DNA of 11,420 bases from QGNO01 sp964493125 (GTDB taxonomy: Bacteria; Chloroflexota; Dehalococcoidia; Lucifugimonadales; QGNO01): assembly GCA_964493125.1 (NCBI GenBank), contig CAZBMS010000047.1:1-11420 (forward strand), given 5' to 3'. Of the stretch, positions 1 to 7,829 are shown piece after piece. Position numbers and translations under genes: made by a program. The notes below the pieces were generated by a model. It searched no databases, was not told the origin of the DNA, and saw only the letters and a program-made list of their open reading frames with translations. Each line of letters opens with the position of its first letter. Position 1 is the first letter of the stretch.

Positions 1-116
1 GCAGCATCGACTGTAGCCTGGATATCTTGCTTAGGCTGTTCTTCGCTACTGCAACCCGTAGCAAGCATTATGACTACTGACAAAGCTGCTAGAGTTAAAA
101 AAGGTGATTTATTCAT
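1..116 (-). CDS. Small lipoprotein, N-terminus only (cut by window edge)
   Basis: An open frame starts at ATG 114-116 and runs off the left edge, giving 38 residues. It begins MNKSPFLTLAALSVV, a short positive n-region and a hydrophobic core, followed by the lipobox LATGC with the lipidated Cys at residue 22, then a polar Ser/Glu/Gln-rich stretch. This is a classic type II (Spase II) signal, so the mature protein should sit lipid-anchored outside the cytoplasmic membrane. A GGAAG lies about 10 bases before the ATG and can act as ribosome binding site. The gene starts 32 bases after the stop of the propeller-cytochrome gene on the same strand, so it is probably co-transcribed with it. The n-region resembles that of the large M23 lipoprotein (MNKS start). 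What the mature domain does cannot be told from this fragment. Confidence 0.75.
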   Translation of the reverse strand, partial: MNKSPFLTLAALSVVIMLATGCSSEEQPKQDIQATVDA

Positions 117-148
117 AGGTCAATATCTTCCGAATCCCTATACCAGAT

Positions 149-1990
149 CTATTCGAACGGCAGCCCTTTTAAGAAGCGGATCAGGGTATCCAGTTCATTA
201 TCCGTCAATCTGTCAGTTATGTCATGGATAGTGGCGGATTGAAGCACCTCTTTTAAGGTTTTTGCACTGCCATCGTGGAAGTATGGGGCAGTGTTCCACA
301 CTCCGCGGAGTGTGGGTGTGTCGAAGTTCGTACCGGTGCCGTGAGGATTCTTCTCCTCTTTGGCATTACCGGTTCCCACGTCGTGAGATTTTCCATCTAT
401 GTATAGTGGAGGTATGTGGCATGTTCCGCAACGGAGATTTTCGTATAGTGCTTTTCCTTCAGCCCGTAATTCTTTATTGATTATGAATGGAGACGGAGGG
501 ACTTTAAGTGAAGCCATGTAGGAAGCTAAATAGTCCAGTTCCTTTGAAATTCCTGCGTGTTTAGCACCAAGTGAATCGTGAGCTTCGCCTTTGATTAGAC
601 CGTTCCCGAATTGGATTTCTCTTATTGTGATTTCAACGTCTTGTAGCTCGTCAAAATCTCCTGACCAGTGGAGAGGTAGTGTCTCTCCAACACCCATAAG
701 TGACGATGTGTTGCGAGGCCCGTCAGGGAATCCTAGCCAGGTCCGCTTATCCATGGAACCGTCGAAATGACAGGTTGCGCAGGAGATCCAGTCGTCAGTC
801 GTAAGTACAGGTGAGCTGGCTGAATTGAAGATTTTCTTACCTTCCAGGATATGAGTTGCTAGAGATATTTCCGTTACTTTTAAGGTCCTTACAACTTCCA
901 GGGACTGCGCATCAATTACTGAGACGGTTCCATCGAGTACGTTGTTTACGAAAATGTGGGAACCGTTTGGTGTAACGGCTATCCCACGAGGGTTAGATCC
1001 TACCGATATGTGTGCTAATCCTTTGTTATCCTTAAGATCTATTACTGATATATCGTTACTGCCTGCGTTACTTATATATATTCTCTCTCCTTCAGGAGAC
1101 AGTGCCGCTCCAAAAGGCATATTCACAGGCTCATCAGCGGTATCCAAAGTTATCCTGTCCGGCACCAAGAGTTTAAGGCTGCGAGCGTCGAAAACGTTTA
1201 CTATCGGAAAAACGGTAGTGTCAAAGAGTCTTGCAGTGTTTGTAACATTCGACCTGGTTTGTGGAAGATACGCCTTGTAGCCGTCGGGTGAGATAGCAAC
1301 AAATTGAGAGATATTAGCATCCGTACCTGAAGTGACTTTAGTACCAACTTCAGATTTTGAAGTATTAATTACTGTTAAAGCTCCATCAAAAAGATGTGTT
1401 ACAAAAAGTTGGTGAGCAGCGGAGTTTATAGCTATGCCTGTTGGAGAAGGATCAACAGGGATACGCTTTTCTACGGTCCCGCTCTCTAGGTCAATAGTGA
1501 CCACCTGTCCGTTTACGGACTCGGTGACGTATGCTCGATCGCTGTCAGCTACCACTCCGTAAGGCCTAGGTCCTATGAGGTACTCTGCCTTTGAGGTGGT
1601 GTTTTGTGTATCTATTATTGATATGGTGCCGGAGCCTTGATTAGCTACAACAATGTTCTTAGAGTCTGGTGTGAAGGCTAGTGTTCTAGGGTCTTTTCCT
1701 ACTGGGATTTCAGCTAGGATCTCTAAAGTGACCACGTTGACTATAGTTATTGAGTCACTGTCAGGATTAACTGCTGCAAACAGAGTACCATCGTTCGATA
1801 CGGCTATGGCTGAAGCTGATGTTGGAGATTGCGGGGATGATGTTTGTTTGGTAGGTATGGGCTCTGTTTTGGCTATATTCGCAGGGACAACGGGATCGGG
1901 GGACACCAGGTCTTTTCCACATCTGGCAAACATCAATATTAGTGCCGCGAAAAGTAATAAGAAAGTTGGGAGAGTTCTCTTAAGTTTCAG
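149..1990 (-). CDS. Exported YVTN-type beta-propeller fused to dihaem cytochrome c (MauG/CCP-like) domain
   Basis: A 613-residue protein if read from CTG 1988-1990. Residues 1-24 form an export signal: KLKR n-region, a hydrophobic core from about residue 7 to 22, and FARC with Cys24. Arg before the Cys is poor for a lipobox, so lipid anchoring is uncertain and the segment may instead be cleaved or stay as an anchor. Residues about 61-385 are a beta-propeller of YVTN/YncE type, with recurring blade motifs such as VANQGSGTISIID, ISNAGSNDISVID and VNNVLDGTVSVID. Two c-type haem sites follow: CATCH at 404-408 and CGTCH at 521-525. Each is followed by a similar block, ending HWSGD after the first and TAPYFHDGS (567-575) after the second; the latter is typical of dihaem cytochrome c peroxidase/MauG proteins. 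Haem insertion needs export, so the protein acts outside the cytoplasm. Its substrate is unknown; peroxidase, oxidase or simple electron transfer are all possible. It lies 38 bases downstream of the M23 lipoprotein gene. ATG/TTG starts at 1933/1936 would delete the signal peptide. Confidence 0.87.
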   Translation of the reverse strand: MKLKRTLPTFLLLFAALILMFARCGKDLVSPDPVVPANIAKTEPIPTKQTSSPQSPTSASAIAVSNDGTLFAAVNPDSDSITIVNVVTLEILAEIPVGKDPRTLAFTPDSKNIVVANQGSGTISIIDTQNTTSKAEYLIGPRPYGVVADSDRAYVTESVNGQVVTIDLESGTVEKRIPVDPSPTGIAINSAAHQLFVTHLFDGALTVINTSKSEVGTKVTSGTDANISQFVAISPDGYKAYLPQTRSNVTNTARLFDTTVFPIVNVFDARSLKLLVPDRITLDTADEPVNMPFGAALSPEGERIYISNAGSNDISVIDLKDNKGLAHISVGSNPRGIAVTPNGSHIFVNNVLDGTVSVIDAQSLEVVRTLKVTEISLATHILEGKKIFNSASSPVLTTDDWISCATCHFDGSMDKRTWLGFPDGPRNTSSLMGVGETLPLHWSGDFDELQDVEITIREIQFGNGLIKGEAHDSLGAKHAGISKELDYLASYMASLKVPPSPFIINKELRAEGKALYENLRCGTCHIPPLYIDGKSHDVGTGNAKEEKNPHGTGTNFDTPTLRGVWNTAPYFHDGSAKTLKEVLQSATIHDITDRLTDNELDTLIRFLKGLPFE

Positions 1991-1999
1991 TTTAGAAAG

Positions 2000-2006
2000 T
2001 CCTTTC
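2000..2006 (-). promoter_or_regulatory. Ribosome binding site that decides the CTG start of the propeller-cytochrome gene
   Basis: On the minus strand GAAAGGA is followed by a 9-base spacer and then CTG (1988-1990). No ATG, GTG or TTG lies in frame between the upstream in-frame stop (TAG) and TTG 1934-1936. The sites at 1936 and 1933 have no purine-rich sequence ahead of them. This makes CTG the best start, although CTG starts are rare. Confidence 0.55.
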
Positions 2007-2028
2007 TATTTGTCCAGGTTGATCAGAC

Positions 2029-5000
2029 TTAAATGAAACAATCGGAGGCACCTGAGCCGTATGGGTTTTCCGATGCCGTAATCTTGTAACCCCAGCACTT
2101 TGGCATAGCTACGTCACTGTCACTTGGACTACCCGCGCGGTCGAATCTAAAAATCCCCCATGTTGGGTAGAACTCATCTAGTATCTTATCAGTGAATATT
2201 GCCGGAACTTGCTGCTTGTGTCCGACTGGCTGAATGCTGAAGTGAATGTGAGGCCCGGGATAGTAGGCATTTGGCTCAAGATACATGTAGGCTATGATGT
2301 CTCCTTTCCTGACCGATTGGCCTTTCTTTACCTTGATAAAAGGTTCATAAAAAGAACTGTCACCAGGATCCATAGACGGTTCGATAGACATATGGACTTT
2401 GACCCCGGTCCCGTTTTTCTGAGCAAAGAAATAGTGAATTGAATACTTGAAATACTTCCCTGCTACCGGTTCGTAGGTGTTGACCATTTCTACATATCCG
2501 TCAGCTACCGCATATATTGCAGGGTATCCCGTTACTGGAGTGCCTTCTGGCCATCGGTTGCTGCTATTGTCCCAATTTACGTGGGCTCCATCGTCGGGGC
2601 CGTTTGTTCTGGAGCCTTTGTAAGGATGCCCACCTGTAACGTACTCTAAATCAACAATGAACCGATCTGTTTTGTTGGTCATGAAACTCGAAAGTTCAGG
2701 CAGTTCATTTTTAGTGATCTCGAACTTTGGAACGGTGGGGACTCTTGCACCGTGTGTAACCATCGTTCCCGTAGCTTGTGAGGACTTGCCATTAAGGCTG
2801 CCTTTAGCATAAAAGGTCACTTGAATCGTATCGGCAATCCCGTATTCGTAATCAAAGTTGTTGGCTATAGAATTCAAAGCCTCCGCATCTAGTTCCCAGA
2901 CCAGTTCATTCCCGTCAGGGGTGATTTTTTTATCTACGAGCACAATGCCTGGTATTGTAACTATTACTCGTGCCAAATCTGCGCGAAAGCCTGTGGGAAG
3001 CTTTGCTTCAAACCTGGCATTTCTAACGTTGCTAAACCACTGAGCCGGAGTTAAGTCGGACAGGTCGGTTTTAATATCAAGTATCTCCGTTTCAGAGTCT
3101 TTAACAACAAAGCTGAACGAGCCGTTTGGAGTCAAAGGACCACCTTTAGGGTATGGTGCCTCCACCAGGCCAGCACTTGTTAATCCGGTATGCGTTACGC
3201 TTAGGTTTACGTTCCATAGACCCGGTTCTTGAATCAAGAGGTCATCATTCGGATCGTAGAAATAACCGACCGAATTTGCACGCCCCTCGAATGCCCTTAT
3301 TTCTCCACTCGGTGATTCAACCCTGTATTTCACGTAGCTGTCCAAAGTGGGCATAATTGGACCGGCCATTCTGAAAGTGTCACCTACTTCTAGGATCGCA
3401 CCTGGCCTTACAGCAAGTGGCATGAAGAATATGTCGACTTCACTGTCATGAACTTTAAATAACGGACCTCCGTCAGGTCCTCCCGCTGCGCCTTGGAAGG
3501 GAGGCATGAATCTCGCACCCATAGGATCACTGTCCGGCGAGAGTACCCACCCTGACCCATATGATGCGTACACTCCAGTCTTTAATTTCGGATCTGTGAT
3601 AGCTGCCCCTGCGTACATGAACTTGAAGTCTCCTGGCAGGTCACCTTCTCTCCCGTTTCCAGACTGCATGTGGTATGCATCATCAAATCTCCAGTAAGTA
3701 CCTCCAGAGTCATCACCCAGCACGTGCTCGCGTACACGGATGCCAGGTCGTTGGACTGATGCGTATACGTATGACCAAAGGTCTACAGCATCTGGTGAGA
3801 CGAGGTCAGCCTCCGTTTTTATCGGAACCTGTCCGACCTTGATTAGTTCGGAAGCAGGTATACCGTCGTTATCTTCCACATTTTCCTTAATTCTGGCTAT
3901 CAGTGGATGCCCGTCATCAACTAGTTGCAAGCTTGTAAGCACCGCAACTGAGTCTGCAAGATTACCTTTGTTTTTGCCCCACATCACGTCCCCAGTGAAA
4001 TAGGGGAACTGAATATGGTCAGCGTTTGTATCCGCGAAGTCGCTGGTGAATCCCCATGGCTTAGGTATCTTGGCTACTCTATTCGGGCCGCGTCTTCCGT
4101 GAAGGATCATTGGAGCGTTTTCGGTTGCTATGACGCTTCCAAAGCTCATCCTTCCTACCCAAAGGTTGTCTGATGAATCAGAGTAACGTGCCTCCACATC
4201 CAGTCGATATTCTCCATCCTGATTGAAAGTTGCGTGGTACCCGTCTCCATCCCACCATCCGTGGTCATTGGCTTTCCCTGAAATCTTGTCTGTTTTGCTG
4301 ATTCCATCTGATCCGACATGGGTTATTGTGAAATCGATGGTTGCGGGCAAACCTGGCATAATTCGTAGGCCAGCCGGGAAACTATCGCCAACATCTAATG
4401 GCGTTCCTGGCAGTATATTCGTTTCGATGTCTAGTACGTTTGCTACAGTTATGTCGTAGGTACCCGCAATGGAATAGGTTCGTCCGAAGATGTCTTTAAT
4501 CTCGCCATTAAGAGTGACCACATAATCCCCGTCAGTAGGAAATTCATAGTTGAAAGCGTCTACGTCTGACTGTAATTGGGGCACCTCACCTAAATTCCCT
4601 CCCCCTTCCGAAACTGTCTTGTGCCAGGGAGTTCGGGGAGATTTGACAGCATATTTTGCTAAAGGTGCAGGTCCAAGAGTATCTGTTTTACCGTCCGGTC
4701 TTAATACCGTAACCTTGAGACTGCTCGATGCAAAATCAAATTTGATTGAAGGAGCCGCTGGAGGTGCTCTGTCAACAACTCCCAGTAGTGGGACGTACGG
4801 TTCCAGTCGGTAGCTCCACGATTTCCCGTACCCGTCCAGTCTTGGAACAACAGGTTGATGCCTCACCCCTGCTCTATGGACTATATCAAAAACCCCCAGA
4901 TCCTCTCTGGAAATAACCCCGCCTCGTGACCCTTCACTGAGTTCATCTGCTAACAGAGTTGAGGTAAGTGTCATAGCCCCGGTTTCGCCAATGTTCATTG

Positions 5001-6573
5001 TGCCTAAAGAAGCTTCTTGCAGGAAAGAACGCTGAAGAATGTGTGGGTTGCTTTTCCTTGGAAGGTTTGAAACGCCGCTTAAAGATGCTTTAAGCAGATG
5101 TAGTCCTGTAGGCGACCTGTCTTCGGGAGTTAAGGTTGTAGAAAAGTCACTGATCCAATTATCTCCATCGAATTTCCACTCTAAGTCTGCTTCTCCTAGG
5201 CGGTACTGTTTACTTAAGAGACCTTTGCTCTCTATTGGAAGGTTGGTTGGAGTAAACAGGTTAGTGGTAAAGATACGTGAACCACCTACCTGCCTTCCGC
5301 TAGAGTTGATTAGGAATTCTGACTGAAAGTCTAATTTGGCTTTGGACGGGGGAGTCTCTTTACCCGTTCGAATAGAAACTGTTCCGGATATCGGAATAGA
5401 TTGCCCCAATGTAAGGTCTTTTTTAGAGGCGCTCCCGTGGATTGTCCAAGGTGCATTTTCGTCACTCGATAACCGTCCAGCTGAGCTGAAATTCAACCCG
5501 TCCCCGTTATTTTCCATTGGAATTGGCATTAGTACACCTGGAGGGAATATGGTTCTCAGAGTGTTTGGGCCGTGAGTTTCACCAGGATTCTCTACATTGA
5601 AAATTTGTCGAGTTGTATCTTGTTTCACCATGATGTGAGTGCCTGGATGTCCGCTTATGTTTGCATCAAAAGAGCCGTTGCCATCCGCTGCTACCACAAC
5701 AAAGTCTCCTAACTCTAGGTTCGCTACCATAACGTGAGCTTCTGATGGTACTGATCCAGCAGATCCCGATACGTTGGTGCTGGTTCTGGTCGAGTCGTAA
5801 GTTAGAGTTATTAAGCTCGTTTTAGGTGCCGAAAGAATTTTAGAAGCCTGTTTAGATTCGAAAACATCCCATTCCGCTTTAACTATTTCGGGAATCGCTT
5901 TTTGTTTGCTTTGTGACCCACTGCCATTTACAGTGTTAGATTCGGCAGTGTCTTTAGTAGCCTTGGATTTTTGTGTGGTAGAAGTTCCTGCCGTTCCGGA
6001 AGATTCGATAGTTATAGTCCACTGACAAGGTCCCTCACATGTCACGACAATTCCGTAACTTCCAGCGTCGATCACTCTGCTCTTGTATGAGTTGGAGTTA
6101 CTTTCGGGTCCGTTGTAGATGTTTCTGGGCGTCGGATTTTCGTCAATTAGTCCTACCGATATTGGGCCTCCCTTGTATTCTAAGCCTAGTTTCATTGATT
6201 GGTTTGTAACAAACGTCTCTGTAGAGGTTCTTCCTGACCCTTGGAATTTATGTAATATTTCCGATCTGGGAATTGTAGTGGGAGTTGGACTTGGTATAGA
6301 TGACGCACCCAATTGTTTTTTATTATCATTCTGTTTATTTGGAGTGAGTGGTGCAGTTGTATTGTTTTTTTTCTGGCTCACGGTCGCCGTAGGGGATATT
6401 GGCTTATCTTTACTGGGCGTAGGAGCTGCGATTACTTTGGTGGGAATCTTGGTTGCTGTAGGTTTAGGTGTTGATTTGTCGGAAACGGACGTACTTCCGT
6501 CACTCCCGCATCCAGTTAGAATCAGCATTAAAACTGTCGATAGTTTTAGTATTGTAAGTACAGATTTATTCAT
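2029..6573 (-). CDS. Very large multi-domain lipoprotein with C-terminal M23 (LytM-like) metallopeptidase domain
   Basis: This 1514-residue protein starts with a type II signal, lipobox LTGC and lipidated Cys22. A Thr/Pro/Lys-rich linker follows to about residue 102, as often seen in Chloroflexota surface lipoproteins. Residues about 108-192 form a beta-rich domain containing CEGPC (Cys179 and Cys183). A second low-complexity stretch follows to about 225. The middle has at least three related Ig-like beta-sandwich units, near 602-712, 722-805 and 1057-1145; the last two share PGxxLxVGDxF. Residues 805-1055 I do not recognise. The C-terminus is an M23 domain with all expected residues: HVNWD (His1331, Asp1335), His1394 in VHMS, and HIH at 1442-1444, with KKGQSVRKGDIIAYM between. 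M23 enzymes are zinc endopeptidases, mostly cutting peptidoglycan cross-links; some only bind. Two Cys end the protein (1493, 1512). It is 32 bases downstream of the CoA-transferase pair. No clear Shine-Dalgarno precedes ATG 6573, but this start gives an intact signal peptide. The actual substrate is unknown. Confidence 0.85.
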   Translation of the reverse strand: MNKSVLTILKLSTVLMLILTGCGSDGSTSVSDKSTPKPTATKIPTKVIAAPTPSKDKPISPTATVSQKKNNTTAPLTPNKQNDNKKQLGASSIPSPTPTTIPRSEILHKFQGSGRTSTETFVTNQSMKLGLEYKGGPISVGLIDENPTPRNIYNGPESNSNSYKSRVIDAGSYGIVVTCEGPCQWTITIESSGTAGTSTTQKSKATKDTAESNTVNGSGSQSKQKAIPEIVKAEWDVFESKQASKILSAPKTSLITLTYDSTRTSTNVSGSAGSVPSEAHVMVANLELGDFVVVAADGNGSFDANISGHPGTHIMVKQDTTRQIFNVENPGETHGPNTLRTIFPPGVLMPIPMENNGDGLNFSSAGRLSSDENAPWTIHGSASKKDLTLGQSIPISGTVSIRTGKETPPSKAKLDFQSEFLINSSGRQVGGSRIFTTNLFTPTNLPIESKGLLSKQYRLGEADLEWKFDGDNWISDFSTTLTPEDRSPTGLHLLKASLSGVSNLPRKSNPHILQRSFLQEASLGTMNIGETGAMTLTSTLLADELSEGSRGGVISREDLGVFDIVHRAGVRHQPVVPRLDGYGKSWSYRLEPYVPLLGVVDRAPPAAPSIKFDFASSSLKVTVLRPDGKTDTLGPAPLAKYAVKSPRTPWHKTVSEGGGNLGEVPQLQSDVDAFNYEFPTDGDYVVTLNGEIKDIFGRTYSIAGTYDITVANVLDIETNILPGTPLDVGDSFPAGLRIMPGLPATIDFTITHVGSDGISKTDKISGKANDHGWWDGDGYHATFNQDGEYRLDVEARYSDSSDNLWVGRMSFGSVIATENAPMILHGRRGPNRVAKIPKPWGFTSDFADTNADHIQFPYFTGDVMWGKNKGNLADSVAVLTSLQLVDDGHPLIARIKENVEDNDGIPASELIKVGQVPIKTEADLVSPDAVDLWSYVYASVQRPGIRVREHVLGDDSGGTYWRFDDAYHMQSGNGREGDLPGDFKFMYAGAAITDPKLKTGVYASYGSGWVLSPDSDPMGARFMPPFQGAAGGPDGGPLFKVHDSEVDIFFMPLAVRPGAILEVGDTFRMAGPIMPTLDSYVKYRVESPSGEIRAFEGRANSVGYFYDPNDDLLIQEPGLWNVNLSVTHTGLTSAGLVEAPYPKGGPLTPNGSFSFVVKDSETEILDIKTDLSDLTPAQWFSNVRNARFEAKLPTGFRADLARVIVTIPGIVLVDKKITPDGNELVWELDAEALNSIANNFDYEYGIADTIQVTFYAKGSLNGKSSQATGTMVTHGARVPTVPKFEITKNELPELSSFMTNKTDRFIVDLEYVTGGHPYKGSRTNGPDDGAHVNWDNSSNRWPEGTPVTGYPAIYAVADGYVEMVNTYEPVAGKYFKYSIHYFFAQKNGTGVKVHMSIEPSMDPGDSSFYEPFIKVKKGQSVRKGDIIAYMYLEPNAYYPGPHIHFSIQPVGHKQQVPAIFTDKILDEFYPTWGIFRFDRAGSPSDSDVAMPKCWGYKITASENPYGSGASDCFI

Positions 6574-6605
6574 GTGGATCGGCGTTACTAAGTCAGAACA
6601 GAATC

Positions 6606-7829
6606 TCAGATCGAGCCCATCTGTTTTAGCTGTACTATATCCTTTTCTGAGTATCCAAGCTCCTCACCATAAACTACAGAGTTATGTTGTCCGAGTAGAG
6701 GGGCTGGAAGACGTAAATCCCATGGTGACTCAGGAAATTTTATGATTTCTCCGGGGAATCGAATTTTTCCAACCACGGGATGCTCTATCTCCGTGAAGTA
6801 ATTGCGCTCCTCTAGGTGTGGGCAGGTTGATAGATCTTCAGGTGTTTGTACAACTGCTGCGTTCCAGTCCTTGGTCATCAGATTGTGGAAGTATTCGAAC
6901 TTCGGAATGTCGCTTATGACTGGAAGGAGTATCTTGTCTCTGTCTGCCGTGTTGTTATTATTTTCAAGCTGTTCTCCTAACTCAGGTTTCCCAAGGATAT
7001 CTGCGTACTCTTTCCATGGAGTGCCTCCCGACCTTGGGTACAGCCTATTCGGCGGGCTGGCAGAGAGGCGGATGTATCCGTCTTTTGCGGGTACTATTCC
7101 GTTAAATGTAGTGCCCTTTGGGTCTCCTGCATCACTCTTAGGTGACCGCCTGGTCACTTCCCCGGAGAATCCATACCGAACTATAGTCTGAAACTGGTCC
7201 GCAGCCATCACTTCTGACAAAGAGAGATCTATATACTGGCCGGACCCAAGTGCCCTGCGTGCAAAAAGGGCTCCTGCCGTAGAGTAGGCGGCTACCATAC
7301 CTCCAAGATAAAGACTTTGTGGAGTCCCGTGTTTAAGGGGCTCACGGTCGTATGCACCACTGATGTACATTTGTCCGCCAAAGGCGTAGTAGATAAGGTC
7401 GTTTCCTGAGAAATCCTTATAAGGGCCGGTTTGACCGAAAGGAGTAATAGAGGTCATGACTAAGTTGGAATTAATTTTTTCCAGGTCGCTATAGCCTAGC
7501 CCGAGTTTTTCCATATACCCTGGAGGATTATTCTCAATTAGGAGATCGGCATCTTTTATTAGCTCTCTGAGAATCTTCTGCCCGAGGTTAGTCTCGAGAT
7601 TTAGAGTGACGCCTCTTTTATTGCAGTTAAGAAACAGGAAGGAGAGACTTTTTTCGGGATGTGGATCGTCTTGATGGAACGGGCCCATCTGCCTGGAAAT
7701 GTCACCACTAATAGGCTCGACCTTTATTACGTCTGCGCCATAGTCGGCAAATAATTTCGTAGCGAAAGGACCGGCTACGTCAGTAGTAAGGTCGATAACA
7801 CGGATGTTGCTAAATAGACCTGGAATCAT
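6606..7829 (-). CDS. CaiB/BaiF (class III) CoA-transferase-like protein lacking the catalytic Asp
   Basis: A 407-residue protein of the family III CoA-transferase fold, near the usual length of about 400. Family signatures are clear: RVIDLTTDVAGPFATKLFADYGADVIKVE (described by its parts: VIDLT at 11-15, GADVIKVE at 31-38), GVTLNL at 73-78, ADLLIEN at 94-100, FGQTGPY at 131-137 and SGQYIDLSLSE near 196-206. The residue matching the catalytic Asp169 of formyl-CoA transferase should lie 15 positions before the Leu of TAGAL; here it is Leu173 (QSLYLGG), with no Asp nearby. It may therefore be a non-catalytic partner of the overlapping upstream gene, or transfer CoA by another route. The start ATG overlaps the upstream stop as ATGA, and GGGAGTGGAAGA precedes it, so translation is probably coupled. 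The substrate cannot be named from sequence. Confidence 0.88.
   Translation of the reverse strand: MIPGLFSNIRVIDLTTDVAGPFATKLFADYGADVIKVEPISGDISRQMGPFHQDDPHPEKSLSFLFLNCNKRGVTLNLETNLGQKILRELIKDADLLIENNPPGYMEKLGLGYSDLEKINSNLVMTSITPFGQTGPYKDFSGNDLIYYAFGGQMYISGAYDREPLKHGTPQSLYLGGMVAAYSTAGALFARRALGSGQYIDLSLSEVMAADQFQTIVRYGFSGEVTRRSPKSDAGDPKGTTFNGIVPAKDGYIRLSASPPNRLYPRSGGTPWKEYADILGKPELGEQLENNNNTADRDKILLPVISDIPKFEYFHNLMTKDWNAAVVQTPEDLSTCPHLEERNYFTEIEHPVVGKIRFPGEIIKFPESPWDLRLPAPLLGQHNSVVYGEELGYSEKDIVQLKQMGSI

Noticed and set aside
2029..6573. The large lipoprotein as an adhesin or secretion-system component
   Set aside because: No sortase signal, autotransporter barrel or type IX sorting domain is visible; the C-terminus is occupied by the M23 domain.
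6119..6745. A 208-codon plus-strand open frame antisense to the start of the large lipoprotein gene and the end of the CoA-transferase gene
   Set aside because: It exists because the opposing gene codes for a low-complexity Thr/Pro/Lys linker. It spans two well-supported genes, and its composition gives no recognisable domain.
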